The notes: generated by a model from the letters alone, not told the origin. 64,000 nucleotides of DNA from Ricordea florida (GCA_949710005.1 OX453277.1:12352678-12416677), one strand, 5' to 3'; positions 1 through 11,447 are shown, numbered from the stretch's first letter. Numbers and translations: made by a program.

Positions 1-827
1 GGATTGATGACAAACCGCCGTTGTATTGTAATAGGAAGAGTGCCGAAGACCGACTCTACTCCCTTGAGAAGCACCTTCATCGGAGGCCAGATGTCGCCAA
101 GAAATACTGTGAAGTGATGGAGGCAAACGTAGGCAAAGGATACATAAGGAAGTTGGAGCCCGGAGAAATTGATGATGGGCCGAGTTGGTACCTTCCCCAT
201 TTCCCTGTTGTGAGGGAAGATAAAGAGACGACTAAAGTGAGAATAGTTTATGACTCAGCAGCAAGATATGGAGGAATTAGCCTTAATGATACCATGTTGC
301 CTGGACCAAAGCTGCAACAGGGCGTTTTTGACGTATTGCTATGCTTTCGCAGTAACCCTGTGGCCCTGGTAGCAGATCTGACGGAGATGTTCTCCCAAGT
401 TGTTATGGCGAAGCAAGACAGGCGATACCACCGCTTCCTGTGGAGGGGATTAGACCTTACAAGACCTCCTGAGGTCTATGAAGCAATGAGATTGATGTTT
501 GGTGACCGTGCCTCACCTTACCTCGCACAGTACATTGTTCGACAGCATGCAGAGGATAACAAAGATGACTATCCATTAGCAGTAGCTATCATCCTTCTGC
601 AGATGTATATGGATGACATCATGACGTCATTGGAAACGGATGATGAAGCAATAAAGGCTCGTGACCAGCTTATTGAGTTACTTGGCAAGGCAGGGTTCAA
701 GGTACGGCGATGGTGCAGTAACCGGTCTAATGTGCTAGAGGATATTCCCTTAGAAGATCGCGTGGCCAACGTTAACATTGAAGAGTCTGAGTTACCCAGC
801 ATGAAAGCTTTAGGAGTTCAATGCTGA
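1..827 (+). pseudogene. BEL/Pao pol, reverse transcriptase part (5' partial)
   Basis: The frame is open from the window edge and ends at a TGA at 825-827. The product is the reverse transcriptase region of a Pao-type polyprotein. Palm motifs are visible: an acidic block VADLTEMFSQV at about 355-395 and the catalytic YMDD box at about 607-618, followed by a TSLETDD segment typical of this clade. The adjoining frame resumes at 835 in another phase with the natural continuation of the same protein, so a small indel near 820-830 broke the frame. I infer a decayed copy. The TGG/TGC context at the break suggests a short deletion, but I cannot prove its size. Confidence 0.88.
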
Positions 828-834
828 GACGGAC

Positions 835-3132
835 ATGTTTACCTTCAAATTGAATCCATCAAGGGACATTGAGTACACAAAGCGAGGGTTCCTTAAGAAA
901 CTTGCAACACTTTTTGACCCACTGCAGATGTTGGCACCATTTACAATCAGAGCAAGGATGGCCTTGCAGGAAACGTGGCTTCTCGGATTGGGTTGGGACG
1001 AGGAGTTTCCTGTTGAGTTGGAAAAGAGGTGTAAAGAGTGGTTCAGTCAACTACCGGAACTCTCTGGCGTCCAGGTACCGAGATGTTATCGCAAAGCTGG
1101 TAAAACCGTTGTCAACACATCCATTCACACAATGGCAGATGCATCACAATTGGCATATGCAGCTGTAAGTTATGTGCGGCATGAATATGAAGATGGGAAA
1201 GTGACTGTGCGATTTGTTGCAGCAAAAGCGAAAGTTGCACCCACAAAAGCAACAAGTATTCCTAGATTGGAGCTCATGGCTGCTGTGTTGGGATTGAGAC
1301 TGTCCAGAAAGGTTTCAGAGCTGTTACAGATTCCTTTCAAGAACTGCACATTGTGGACTGACAGTGAGGACGTTGTTTGCTGGATTCAGGGCCAGTCAAG
1401 GAGGTACAAAACCTTTGTCGCGAATAGAATATCAGAGATCCATCAGAAGTCAAACCCCAGACAGTGGCGCCACGTTCCGACAGACTTTAACTGTGCTGAT
1501 GATGCGACACGAGGGCTACATGCAAGAAAACTGACAATAGATCATCGCTGGTTCAGTGGACATGCGTTCTTAGCAAAACCGAAGATGACCTTTGCAACAG
1601 ATGTTTCATCGCCAAGGATGGATCTGTTGAGGTACTCAAGTTGGACAAGACTGACAAGGGTCACGGCATGGGTGATGAGATTTGTAGCCAAATTACTAGC
1701 CGAAGTGAGAAAAGTGGAGAAACCTTTGGGTGTTGAGGTCTGCACAGAAGTTACGTTAACCCCGACTGAACTGGACAGAGCTGGAAAACTCTGGGTTAAG
1801 CAAGCACAGATCGAGAGATTCCCAAAGGAGATGCAAGAATTAAAGAGTGGAAAAGACGTCAGCAAGCAGAGCCATTTGAAAGCGCTGACTCCAGTAGTTG
1901 ATGAGTTAGGTGTGTTACGGGTAGGAGGGCGACTTATCAGAGCGCAACTTCCTTATGACACTGCCCATCCTATGATTCTACCCAAGAAACATCACATCAC
2001 TAGGCTGATTGTAGCAGATGTCCATAATCGTTGCTGCCATGCAGGAGTGAATCATGTACTAGCGCAGGTACGATGTCGTTACTGGATCATCGACGGTCGG
2101 CAGGAAGTGAAGAATTGGGGTAGAGAATGCAAGGCGTGTGAGAAGAGGCGAGCGAAGCCGGCAGTGCAGATCATGGCACCACTTCCAGAGTCGAGACTTG
2201 GGTCCACAATGAGGGCATTTGCGAAGACTTGTGTTGATTATGCAGGACCCTTCATAACCAAGATAACACGAAGAGTATCAGCCAAAAGATACTTGTGCCT
2301 GTTCACATGTTCTGCCACCAGAGCGGTACACTTGGAGATGGCCTATTCACTGAGTACCACAGACTTCCTAAACGCGTTCAGTAGGATGGTAGCCACACGG
2401 GGAAGACCGGAAGAAGTTACAAGTGATAATGGAAGCAACTTTGTAGGAGCCGATAGGGAACTTAGAGAACTTATTCAGTCAATCGACCACGAGAAGATTG
2501 TGAATGACAGTGCCAACAAAGGAATTAAATGGAATTGGAACCCCCCTGAAGGTTCTCACTTCGGAGGAGTATTTGAGTCGCTGATTAAAGTAGCCAAGAA
2601 GTCTTTGAAGGCCATAGTTGGAAATGCAGGACTGAACGATGACGAACTTCAAACCGCGTTAAAAGAAGTAGAAGCGCTGATGAACTCGAGACCTCTTGGT
2701 TATGAGGGAACAGACCCGCGTGACGAACCTGTGTTGACGCCAAGCCATTTCCTGATCGGGCAGTTGGGAGGACAGTTAGCCCCTCGAGTGACAGATGAGA
2801 TAGCATTCAACCCTAGAAAGAGATGGAGGTTGGTTCAGAGTCTGGTGAAGACATTCTGGAGGCGGTGGAGAGAAGAGTTTCTAGCAACACTCAACACTCG
2901 GAAGAAGTGGCGGGAGGCGAAAGAAAATTTGCGTGTCGGAGACGTAGTGTTGGTTGTTGATCAAAATGCCCCACGCGGGAAGTGGCATCTGGGACGAATA
3001 GATGAAGTATTCCCAGGACAGGATGAACAGGTGCGCGTTGTCCAAGTGAGCACAAGAGGCCACAAGTATATCCGCCCGATAACCCGACTGTGTCCATTGA
3101 ACGTCTCAGACCATACAGAGGACGTGACGTAG
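835..3132 (+). CDS. BEL/Pao pol, RNase H - integrase - C-terminal domain
   Basis: This open frame of 765 codons continues the polyprotein. RNase H-like acidic residues are seen in MADASQLAYAAV (about residues 100-110), ELMAAVLGLRL, LWTDSEDVVCW and FNCADDATRG. The integrase has an H2C2 zinc motif (HNRCCHAG...CKACEKR, about residues 397-440). Its D,D,E core shows D in CVDYAGPF (about 467), D in VTSDNGSNF (about 530) and E in PEGSHFGGVFE (about 571). The last 110 residues hold the RKRWRLVQSLVKTFWRRW block and a KWHLGRI segment typical of the Pao C-terminal domain. The start at 835 is only the first Met after the upstream break, not a natural start. The frame itself is intact to TAG at 3130-3132. 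Confidence 0.9.
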   Translation: MFTFKLNPSRDIEYTKRGFLKKLATLFDPLQMLAPFTIRARMALQETWLLGLGWDEEFPVELEKRCKEWFSQLPELSGVQVPRCYRKAGKTVVNTSIHTMADASQLAYAAVSYVRHEYEDGKVTVRFVAAKAKVAPTKATSIPRLELMAAVLGLRLSRKVSELLQIPFKNCTLWTDSEDVVCWIQGQSRRYKTFVANRISEIHQKSNPRQWRHVPTDFNCADDATRGLHARKLTIDHRWFSGHAFLAKPKMTFATDVSSPRMDLLRYSSWTRLTRVTAWVMRFVAKLLAEVRKVEKPLGVEVCTEVTLTPTELDRAGKLWVKQAQIERFPKEMQELKSGKDVSKQSHLKALTPVVDELGVLRVGGRLIRAQLPYDTAHPMILPKKHHITRLIVADVHNRCCHAGVNHVLAQVRCRYWIIDGRQEVKNWGRECKACEKRRAKPAVQIMAPLPESRLGSTMRAFAKTCVDYAGPFITKITRRVSAKRYLCLFTCSATRAVHLEMAYSLSTTDFLNAFSRMVATRGRPEEVTSDNGSNFVGADRELRELIQSIDHEKIVNDSANKGIKWNWNPPEGSHFGGVFESLIKVAKKSLKAIVGNAGLNDDELQTALKEVEALMNSRPLGYEGTDPRDEPVLTPSHFLIGQLGGQLAPRVTDEIAFNPRKRWRLVQSLVKTFWRRWREEFLATLNTRKKWREAKENLRVGDVVLVVDQNAPRGKWHLGRIDEVFPGQDEQVRVVQVSTRGHKYIRPITRLCPLNVSDHTEDVT

Positions 3133-3161
3133 AGAGAAGAGCTGACAACCCCGGAGGCGCT

Positions 3162-3185
3162 CTTCGGGGGGGAGGATGGAGAGAC
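3162..3185 (+). promoter_or_regulatory. Polypurine tract of the BEL/Pao element
   Basis: A G/A-rich run (around ggggggaggatggagaga) lies 30 bases after the pol stop, where LTR retrotransposons prime plus-strand DNA. The 3' LTR should begin shortly downstream; a TG at about 3199 or 3219 is a candidate start, but without a second LTR the boundary is unproven. Confidence 0.55.
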
Positions 3186-3564
3186 GACCGAATTGACTAG
3201 TGACATTTTTAGCTGACTGTTGCGTGACTGCTTCGAAGTCCCAGGCGCACCGCCGCACGGGACTGAAAACGTGTAAAAAATTATGGGATATGACGAGAAT
3301 AAAAAAGCACATGGAAGATGGATATGTTGTCGTGTTTTATGAGTTTAGATTCTGCGTTATTTTATCCATGATGTTTATCTAAAAGAACATTCAGTTTGAT
3401 TTAAGACTTGCCCTTCACAGTATTTGTGCAATTTTAAGCAATTGTGATTATATCATAGCTTTGGGAAAGCGAGCACTATGATTGGCTAATAAGCGTGATC
3501 CATTTGCCCATGGGTTGCATGATGACATCAGATTGTGAAGTTGTGAAGTCAAGTATGTTATAAA

Positions 3565-3732
3565 AGAAATGGTAAATGCAGCAGCTGTGCAACCATCAAG
3601 TTATGAACACACTTAGGAGTTTGCTAAGCACAAAAGAAGCGTCACGAGCATTTCTTACGCTTCTTTCGTGCTTAGCAATCTCCCGCATGCATCCATAACT
3701 CGATGGTTGCATGCTGCACGTTTACCATTTCT
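3565..3732. repeat. Imperfect hairpin repeat, about 168 bp
   Basis: The left arm runs from AGAAATGGTAAATGCAGCAG to about 3638. Its reverse complement returns at about 3659-3732 (TGCTGCACGTTTACCATTTCT) with scattered mismatches, leaving a loop of about 20 bases. TTATAAAAG just upstream (3559-3567) resembles a TATA box. It is either a foldback MITE or part of the retrotransposon LTR region; no target duplication was found. Confidence 0.7.
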
Positions 3733-4479
3733 TCATTGGTATATGTTACCACATGGGCCCAAGGGCTATTAAGGATTTAAAAATTTCACCCTTATTTCCA
3801 AAGTTTTCACAAAATTGCCTGAGTCATGAAGCAACGCGGGCAATTTGGAAAACTTCAAAAATACAAGTGGAAGTTACTCCTTAATTGCACCAGGGCACAT
3901 TGCGATTACTTGTTTATCACATGAAGGGCAAAATTGTTGAGGGAAGCCCGTTCAGTGCCGATACAAATGACTATCAATGTAACTGGCCAATTGGTTCAAT
4001 GAAAATTTTATTCTTAAAATTATAGCAAACACAGTCCCAAATCATTACTGCCAACAGAAATCCAATAGTTAGGCTTCATCAGTAAGTGACTTTTAACCAA
4101 TCAACATGGAGTAATCATGGCCTCTGCATTACCAAAAGTGCCTTTGAGATTAAGAAAAATACCCTCTGTCTCAGCCAATCAGCATTCAGTAATTTTATCC
4201 TGTAAGTGGTAAAGTTTCAGTTTTCAGTTTTTCAGTTTTTATATATTTGATCAGAACAATACACTTTACATAACAACACACTACCCACAAAATTTTTAGC
4301 AGAGCTAGTCTCAGTGGGTAGTGTGTGGATGCTAAAACAATTATAAAATTCAGCTTAACAAAAACAAAAGTTCAATAAATATACAAGAAATCAGAAATTA
4401 AATATTAAATCAATGAAGCACAAATGACAGTATAAGATAAAATTACAGATACACATGACAGTAAATACCTCTTACTAAC
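3733..4479. other. Noncoding interval, no gene seen
   Basis: AT-rich DNA with short frames only. The one structure is a small inverted pair at about 4281-4328 (CACACTACCCAC / GTGGGTAGTGTG). Confidence 0.5.
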
Positions 4480-6865
4480 TTTATTTTCTCGGCCCATACT
4501 GTAAGCTACGGATCGAGTTTTTCCGCTCAGATTTATGGCCCAAGAGCAAAGCATGCTGGCCATAAATCCTATGGCGCGTTTATACTGTCAAAATTCGTCA
4601 TATCAAATCGAGTGACATTTTCTCCTAGCGATCAGATACTTTTCAAATTTCCTTCTAAATCGATCAGATTAAATCGCTTACATCAAATTGAATCAATCAT
4701 ATTAATTCATTTACATTAAATTAAATCGTTTATCAGTTCGCTTCCAAATTAAATCGATCACTATACCCAAGATGCTCTCTGCTGGGTATAATATATCTGC
4801 TGACAAAACACGACAGCGGGCTCTTCCATTTCCTCGTGGAGCGACTGTCGAAGGACGAAACAGAGGTATTAAGTCTAATTACACTTTAATATATGTACAT
4901 AGAATATGATTTATTCGTAAAAGTTGCAATTGTTTCTTTAGATATTGTGCTCATTAATATCTCAAACCCATTGAATGCTCTTAAATAAAAGGACAAAATG
5001 AACACTAGATTACAATCACAAATCACTCGTGAACTGCTCATGAATTCCTTACCACATATTAAATCAGAAGTGGGGGATACATAAGCCATCCAAACGCCCT
5101 GAAGTGGGATCGTCGTTTACACGATAGCTAATTCTCATTCTTCTTAAGCTTTTCATTCCACTTTCATTGAATGCAAAATGCATATTATTTTAACATATTT
5201 GTGGCGTCAGTTGTTTTTGCATCTTTTGATTGGCGATGTAGCTTAAATAGTTGCCTATAACCACTGGAGAAATACTAGTATTATGGAAATGTGCCTTTAA
5301 AATTACCTGCAGGCTTTTCTAGTCCTTCATGCCTCAGGGGTGCACATAAAGGGGGAGGGTGGGGGGATGGGCAGAGGGAAATGATCACCTGTTGTTACCC
5401 TGGCGTTCTTTCACATTTATAGGTAGAACATGGGTGACGAAGAAACAAAAAAATTACTCAAGTCATGTGCTGAAATAGTGCCAGTAGTATTAGATGGTGA
5501 ATATCATCATCAACAAGATTGATATCATAGAGTCAAAGCACATGAGATGCCTATAATTTGTTCAAGTCTAAATACAGCAGCGTCTAATCCTATCCGAGTC
5601 CAAATTTTCAAACTGTCTCAACAGATCCAACAGATCCAATACTTCACTCTTAAAATTTCCTGTTCTTGATCCATTTCCTGTTTAAAGAGTGAATAATTTA
5701 TTTCATTACCACTAGGTATCACTTACAACAACGAGAGTAAAGCCCAACAGAGAGTGTCCCTGGTTAGTTGGCCACCTTAAGCAAACTAGAAGATTTTGAC
5801 ACTTTAATAAACTTTGTATGTATGTAACAATAATACTCATTCTTGCCCTACAAAAACTCTGGCCATTGACCCTACATTGTTAACCCATAGTATATGCTCT
5901 TCCCTTCAAGGTCAAACACTCCTCTATTACCGGTACCAACTTCCTGTCAGCTTTAAAATAATTACCCCTTAAAGTAAATTATCAACCACAAGGTCGATAA
6001 GGTAAAGTAGCCACTGTAAAAGATTCGAAGACCGACGTTTCAAGCGTTAGCCCTTCGTCAGAGTGAATCACTCACGATTCAGGAGTGTTTTACCTTCCCA
6101 CCGACTCAGCACACAGTTTCTTTCGAAACTAAATCCCCTACCGTTTAATCACCCCCTACACTTGTTTATACTTTCATTCATTTCCTTGGCAGTGTGTTTG
6201 GAGATCCTAGAGGTTATGATAATTAATTTTTTTCTCTAAGTAGTTGGTAATTTGTTGGGCAATTTGCATTGGTCGGCTGAGGGACTCGGGTTTGTGAGCC
6301 TGATTATGTGGTAAGGAGTGATTTGCGATCTAGTGTTCATTTTGTCCTTTTATTTAAACGCATTCGATGCGTTTGAGAGATTATTGAGTACAATATCTAA
6401 AGAAACATCCGCCACTTTCACGAATAAATCATATTCTACGTACATATATTAAAGTGTAATTAGACTTTACCTCTGTTTCGTCCTTCGACAGTCGCTCCAC
6501 AAGGAAACGGAAGAGCCCACTGTTGTGTTTTGTCACCAGATATATTATACCCAACAGAGAGCATCTTGGGTATAGTGATCGATTTAATTTGGAAGCGAAC
6601 TGATAAACGATTTAATTTAATGTAAACGATTTAATTTGATCGATTTAATTTAATGTAAAGATTTAAGTTGATCGATTTAATTTAATGTAAACGATTTAAT
6701 CTGATCGATTTAGAAGGTATCTAATCAATTTGAAAAGTATCTGATCGCTACGATAAAATGTCACTCGATTTGATGTGATGAATTTTGACAGTATAAACGT
6801 GCCATAAAATCCGAGCAGAAAAAACAAGGATGCGTAACTTACAGTACAGACCAAGAAAACAAGGT
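4480..6865. mobile_element. Long foldback/TIR element, about 2.4 kb, no coding capacity
   Basis: The segment 4480-5070 is repeated in inverted orientation at 6295-6865 with many small differences. Shared stretches include ACTGTAAG...TTTATACTGTC near the outer ends, GGTATA-rich and ATCGATTTAATTT-rich parts in the middle, and AAAAGGACAAAATGAACACT near the inner ends. The right arm has an expanded array of short ATTTAATTTGATCG units (about 6590-6710). The 1.2-kb centre has no convincing gene and includes a Penelope-like terminal motif at 6030-6060. It is probably a non-autonomous TIR transposon; no target duplication could be fixed. Confidence 0.75.
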
Positions 6866-8318
6866 TTATAAGATATTATTCTATTATAATCTCAAAACAA
6901 ACTTTTTTTTAATTTAGCAGGCTGTACAATGAAGTATGGCCTGCTAATATGACCAATCACAGCGTGCATACTAACTGAGAGATATAATAAAGAGAAGTTA
7001 ATTACACTACTATTATAACTGGATTTAACTTTTGACATATCACTGATTATACGTTCTACGTCAACATAGCCATCCTATATCTATCATGAATAATAAATGT
7101 TTGATTTAACTAGGCTTTAATATAATTATTATTTTGGTCTCTGATCACTGATGAAAACCTTGCCAATGTCTAATAAGGATGGTGCCGCATAAAAGGAATG
7201 CTGTTAATAATACCTATTACAGTATAAACTCTAATTCATTTAAATCAGTGTAAGAGGTAAACAATTAATCCTTGTATTAATGGCTTTAGTCTAGTTTCTG
7301 TCACATTTATTACAACTTTTTTTTTTTTGCTTTTTTTTGTGTGTGTTACCTTTGCACTCTTCTGCCTCGGGCAACTTGCTAGCAGCTTGCTGCATTGCTG
7401 AACTGTAAAAAAGAAAGTGGATTCTTAATAATAATGTCTTTTGTTAATTAAATAAAAAAAAGACTAAATGAAAATAGAACAACTGCAATTACTATAGCTT
7501 CAGACATTTTAAGAAATACAGTATTGTGGTTACGCAGGGTATGACTTCTAAAGACGATGCTCTCAAACAGCAACATGGCTTCTAAAATTTCACACAGATT
7601 GGAAAGTTAAAAAGTAAATGGACATTTAAAAAAATAAATAAATAAATTACAAAATAAAACCAAAAGGAAACACTGTTGTGAGCCAACAACAAGTACATGT
7701 AATTTGAAGTTTTACTGTTCTGTGCATATAAATTAGCATCCAGTCATACTGAAGCATGAAGAATAGCAGGTGACCAGCAATCTAAGTGCACCTTAATTTA
7801 TCTGAGGTGAATGTGGTATAACTACCTTTTGACTCTTGGTTTCTGAGATAGAAAATGTAGGCAAATTAATTGGAGTTGCACCAACCATAAATTACATGTA
7901 AACCTAACATTCATTTCAGTATTCCTGTGGGGTGCCACTGCTTCATGCTGTACAAATTTCAAGCACTTTTCATTACAGTGAAAAGACAACATGTACATAG
8001 ATTCAAAATAAGGAGAATCACAAAAAAATGCAAAATATAGAGTAATAAACGGAGAGAAAGAAACGCCAGGAAACCACATGCACTAACAAAATGTACATGT
8101 AATTTAATTACTACAGCCGTCCAGCCCAGGCTGGTATTATAAGGTTAATTAAAATGTCAGGGATGTGCAACAGATCTTTTAGGTTCAAAAAATTAATGGT
8201 AAGAAAAGTCTGATAATAGGGCCCCTATGGCCTATAAAGCCATTTTCCACAAACTAATTCCAACAACAAACCTACTTGACAGAAGTTAGAGCAAACAGGT
8301 TTACTGATGTTCAAGCCG
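6866..8318. other. Noncoding interval, no gene seen
   Basis: AT-rich DNA with poly-T and poly-A runs (about 7318-7340). A minus-strand frame at 7822-8079 has no recognizable domain and I do not call it a gene. Confidence 0.5.
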
Positions 8319-8420
8319 TTAACCCTTTCACTCCCAAGAGTGACTTTATAGATTTTACTCTGTCTAACACCAAATGATTTTACTCATCACATGGAGACCC
8401 CTTGGGAGTGAAAGGGTTAA
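8319..8420. mobile_element. 102-bp MITE with perfect 20-bp TIRs
   Basis: TTAACCCTTTCACTCCCAAG at 8319-8338 returns as its exact reverse complement at 8401-8420. The core is about 60 bp and cannot code. The element begins and ends with TTAA, so a TTAA or TA target site is possible. Short tandem copies of an AAAACTATCTCCC unit follow at 8421-8476. Confidence 0.75.
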
Positions 8421-8860
8421 AAAACTATCTCCCTTAAAAACTATCTCCCCCCTCCCTTAAAAACTATCTCCCTTAAGCTGGTCAATACGTACTCCCAATC
8501 AAATGATTCCCAGAGTCTGCATCTTCTTCTACAGGAATTATTTCCTTTTTGCCTTTCTTGTCTTTACTTTTACCAGGTTTGGTAGATCTGTCTTTTTTCT
8601 GCTTGTCTAAAAATAAAGATTGTGTAATTTAGCGTATTGTGTAATTTAGTGTAATTTAGGTCAATTCAATTCTATCATGTATTTCATAGTCATCACGTAA
8701 ACACAAAACGAAAATCAAATGGTTATTCAGGAATGAAACTTAAGCCAGGGCAAGCTTTCTCATGTTAACACAACATTTTGACCACTGTGATGACGCATAC
8801 TTGTTGTCAATAAGAGTACAGACAACGCTAAACCACATTCAAATTGTTAAATAGACAGTG

Positions 8861-9020
8861 TATATGTTGTAGTTCAATTTTTTCCTTGGTTTAAATTTTA
8901 TTTTCCTTGGTTTAAATTTTATTTTCCTTTGTTTCAAACTCATTATCATACATTACCATACCAGACAACAAAGGAAAATAAAATTTGAACCAACAAAAAA
9001 ATTGAACTACAACATATATA
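8861..9020. mobile_element. Hairpin MITE, about 160 bp
   Basis: The left arm TATATGTTGTAGTTCAATTT (8861-8880) pairs with ATTGAACTACAACATATATA (9001-9020). Pairing continues inward through TTCCTTGGTTTAAATTTTATT, which is tandemly duplicated on the left side only. This is a classic foldback MITE layout. Confidence 0.75.
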
Positions 9021-9051
9021 TGTAAATAAATTTAGGTACATACAGTAGAAC

Positions 9052-9088
<37 letters not shown>

Positions 9089-9580
9089 ATTGATTGATTG
9101 ATAAACTGACTACAAGACTAACTGACTGAATGACTGACTGACTTACATGTACTGACTAATTAGCTGACTGCTTAACTGACTGACTGACGGATTGGCTGAC
9201 TGGCTGATTGGCTGAATTACTGACTTGATGACTGACTGCTTAACTGACTAACTGACTGACTGGCTAACTGTCTAACATGTAATGACTGACTGCCTAACTG
9301 ACTGACTGACTGACTGGCTGACTGACTGACTGACTGACAGACTAACTGACTGACTGATTGGCTAACTGACTGACTTGCAGACTGACTGCTTAACTGACTG
9401 AATGGCTGACTGGCTTATATGTACTGACTGACTGCCAAACTGCCTGACTGACTGGCTGGCTGGCTGACTGGATGACTGACCACCTAATCGACTGACTGAC
9501 TTGCTGTCTGACGAACTGACTGACTGACTCACTGGAGGTTTAACTGACTGATAAACTAACTGAATCACTGACTGATACAT
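9052..9580. repeat. GATA microsatellite and degenerate CTGA array
   Basis: About nine GATA units (9052-9087) are followed by roughly 490 bp of a degenerate tetranucleotide array (CTGA/ACTG units with GGCTGATT variants). A minus-strand frame through the array would encode low-complexity Ser/Gln/Val-rich sequence and is a by-product of the repeat. Confidence 0.92.
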
Positions 9581-9884
9581 TGATAAAAAATCTATACATG
9601 GATGAACATATCGACCTGGATAAAAACATGAATGTATATGATCTTACTAACAAGAATCAACTACAATCATGCTCACAACAAACATATACACGTAAATGTG
9701 GAGAAATGACATTGTACTGCATTTTACTTTATTAGCAACAACAACAACGTTTAACAATACAACATCTTGGTAACATCTTTGTAACATATGCATATTAAGA
9801 TATATTTACATACTTTCCTAAATATAGCAACTGGGGCTAATTGAGGTAGGCAGCATGGGGACACTATATACATACATTCATAAA

Positions 9885-9990
9885 TATACATAAGTTTGAA
9901 AATCAAAGTAGACGCATGTATTCTCTGTGACTCTGAGTTTCGCACCTAAGCACTCGTCAGACAGGTTCTTTGATTTTCAAACTTATGTAT
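9885..9990. repeat. Inverted repeat enclosing a ribozyme motif (Penelope-like end)
   Basis: ATACATAAGTTTGAAAATCA at about 9887 and its reverse complement at about 9968-9988 flank a 60-bp centre that holds the hammerhead motif at 9925-9965. Penelope-like elements are known to carry hammerhead ribozymes in their terminal repeats, so this may be a solo terminal piece of such an element. Confidence 0.55.
9925..9965 (-). ncRNA. Hammerhead ribozyme motif, type I
   Basis: On the minus strand the conserved core reads CUGACGA (plus 9954-9960), then stem II GUGC-UUAG-GUGC (9942-9953), then GAAA (9938-9941). A very short stem III CUC/GAG and the cleavage triplet GUC (9929-9931) follow. Stem I can form between CUGU just before the core and ACAG just after GUC. 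All invariant core positions that I can check are present. Short stem III is usual for the Penelope/retrozyme type. Cleavage activity is inferred. Confidence 0.65.
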
Positions 9991-11447
9991 ACTTAGCTCT
10001 GCTATCACAGCATTGAGCACTTTATGCCAAGGTTGACTGTATCTTCATATGTACATTCATAAACATGTACATTTAAGGAGTGGTGATGTATATATTAAAG
10101 ATAGAGATAAAAAAGTATTACAAACATGCAGAGAACACAACGTAGAGATAAGTAGGAAGGGTATTAAAGAAAGAAGGATGATTCATTGATAAAATAAGAA
10201 AGGTGTCATGATACCTCTCTTATTTCATCAATAAGGGTGTCTACTTCAGCATAACTATCCTGCTTTTCAAGACTGACAAATAAGAGATTCTGTATTTTAA
10301 TCTTAAAAGTGTGTATTGGCCGTTTTCTCATCTCAGGGAACCTGTTCCAATTTTTTGCAAAATAAAAGGGACAATGAAACCCACAAAGGCCACGTTTCAT
10401 TCGCCGTAGATGGCGTGGATACTCATTTTAGCGTAGAAACAAGCAGTCGACATTGTTAAACACTGACGAATTGCGTTGGTACTAGAATTAAATTGTATTT
10501 TACACCGACGGAAATAAATAGATCCACTCCACGAAACAGTAGCTAGCTTATAAAGTCAGGCCTTACAAACTACACAGGATTTTAAGGGGGTGTTTTGACG
10601 TATGGTGGTAACATAGTAACGATATTACACTTTCTAGATAAACACGAAACTCGGTATTATGCAGGGCAAAACCTTCTTGCCGAAATGTTACATTAATACG
10701 CTTACCTTTCGCAGACGATTTCCTCGAAAATCGCAGCATTCGAGACACAAAATCCTTTTTGATTTCCTATAGTTGAACTTTTAATCACAAGAATAGTCAT
10801 GAAAGCTGCCTTCATGGAAAACAGCCCCCCAAATACATCAAATGTTGCTGTGTTGATGTACCTTCAAATCTCCCTTTACAGACACTACAGCGAAAGTCTA
10901 CGAGTGTCGGCCGAGTCAGTTATATTGCACAACGGCTGACCAGAAAAACGCAGGCGAACTTGTATCGATTTTCTTAGTCGAGGCTTCGTCGGTCAAATAT
11001 AATTGGGGAGGCCTGAGCAATCAGTTATCCCTTTCACACCAAAGTCACCAAAGCTTTCAAGCTGTTTAGTTCACGGGAGTTAAACGCGGTTTAAAATTGT
11101 TTCCTTTACTATATACTGATAAAAGTTGCTTACTGACGTTGTCGAATATAAATTTAGCACAAGCAGAAAGAACCTGTTAAGTTTTTATTTGAATCCTGTG
11201 TAAAAGCCCGTGTTCCAGTGTTTGGTTACAATTTTAATTCTGACCTGGTTTAACGGAAACATGTTTGGTTGGTGTGAATGGGGCATTTGTCCATCCCAGG
11301 CGCACATTTATCGAAAATTACCCAAAAACCAGTCCCAAAGATATGAATCAATCGTCCCACAAAACCCTTGTTTTTAAAACGTTTTTCGAAAGGATAGGCT
11401 CTGTGTCTAGGGCGGAGAACTGATTAATACCGCAGTTTGGGTTATTT
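9991..11447. other. Noncoding interval, no gene supported
   Basis: No gene with convincing domains. A minus-strand frame at 10206-10400 has a WNRFPEMRKRPIHTFKIKIQ segment faintly like the tail of LINE reverse transcriptases, too weak to call. Confidence 0.4.

Larger units (their letters stand above)
1..3190 (+). mobile_element. BEL/Pao LTR retrotransposon, 3' half, broken
   Basis: The segment encodes, in order, reverse transcriptase, RNase H, integrase and a C-terminal domain of the type found in Pao polyproteins (DUF5641-like). This order and the motifs are those of BEL/Pao elements. The frame is already open at base 3, so the element extends beyond the left edge and its gag, protease and 5' LTR are outside the window. 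A polypurine tract follows the stop codon. No second LTR copy is visible, so the LTR ends cannot be placed. The frame is interrupted near 825, so this copy is unlikely to be autonomous. Confidence 0.9.

Noticed and set aside
9362..9580. Minus-strand frame rich in Ser, Gln and Val
   Set aside because: Encoded by the degenerate CTGA array; low complexity only.
10206..10400. Minus-strand frame with a WNRFPEMRKRPIHTF segment
   Set aside because: Only a faint similarity to LINE reverse-transcriptase tails; no conserved motif to support it.
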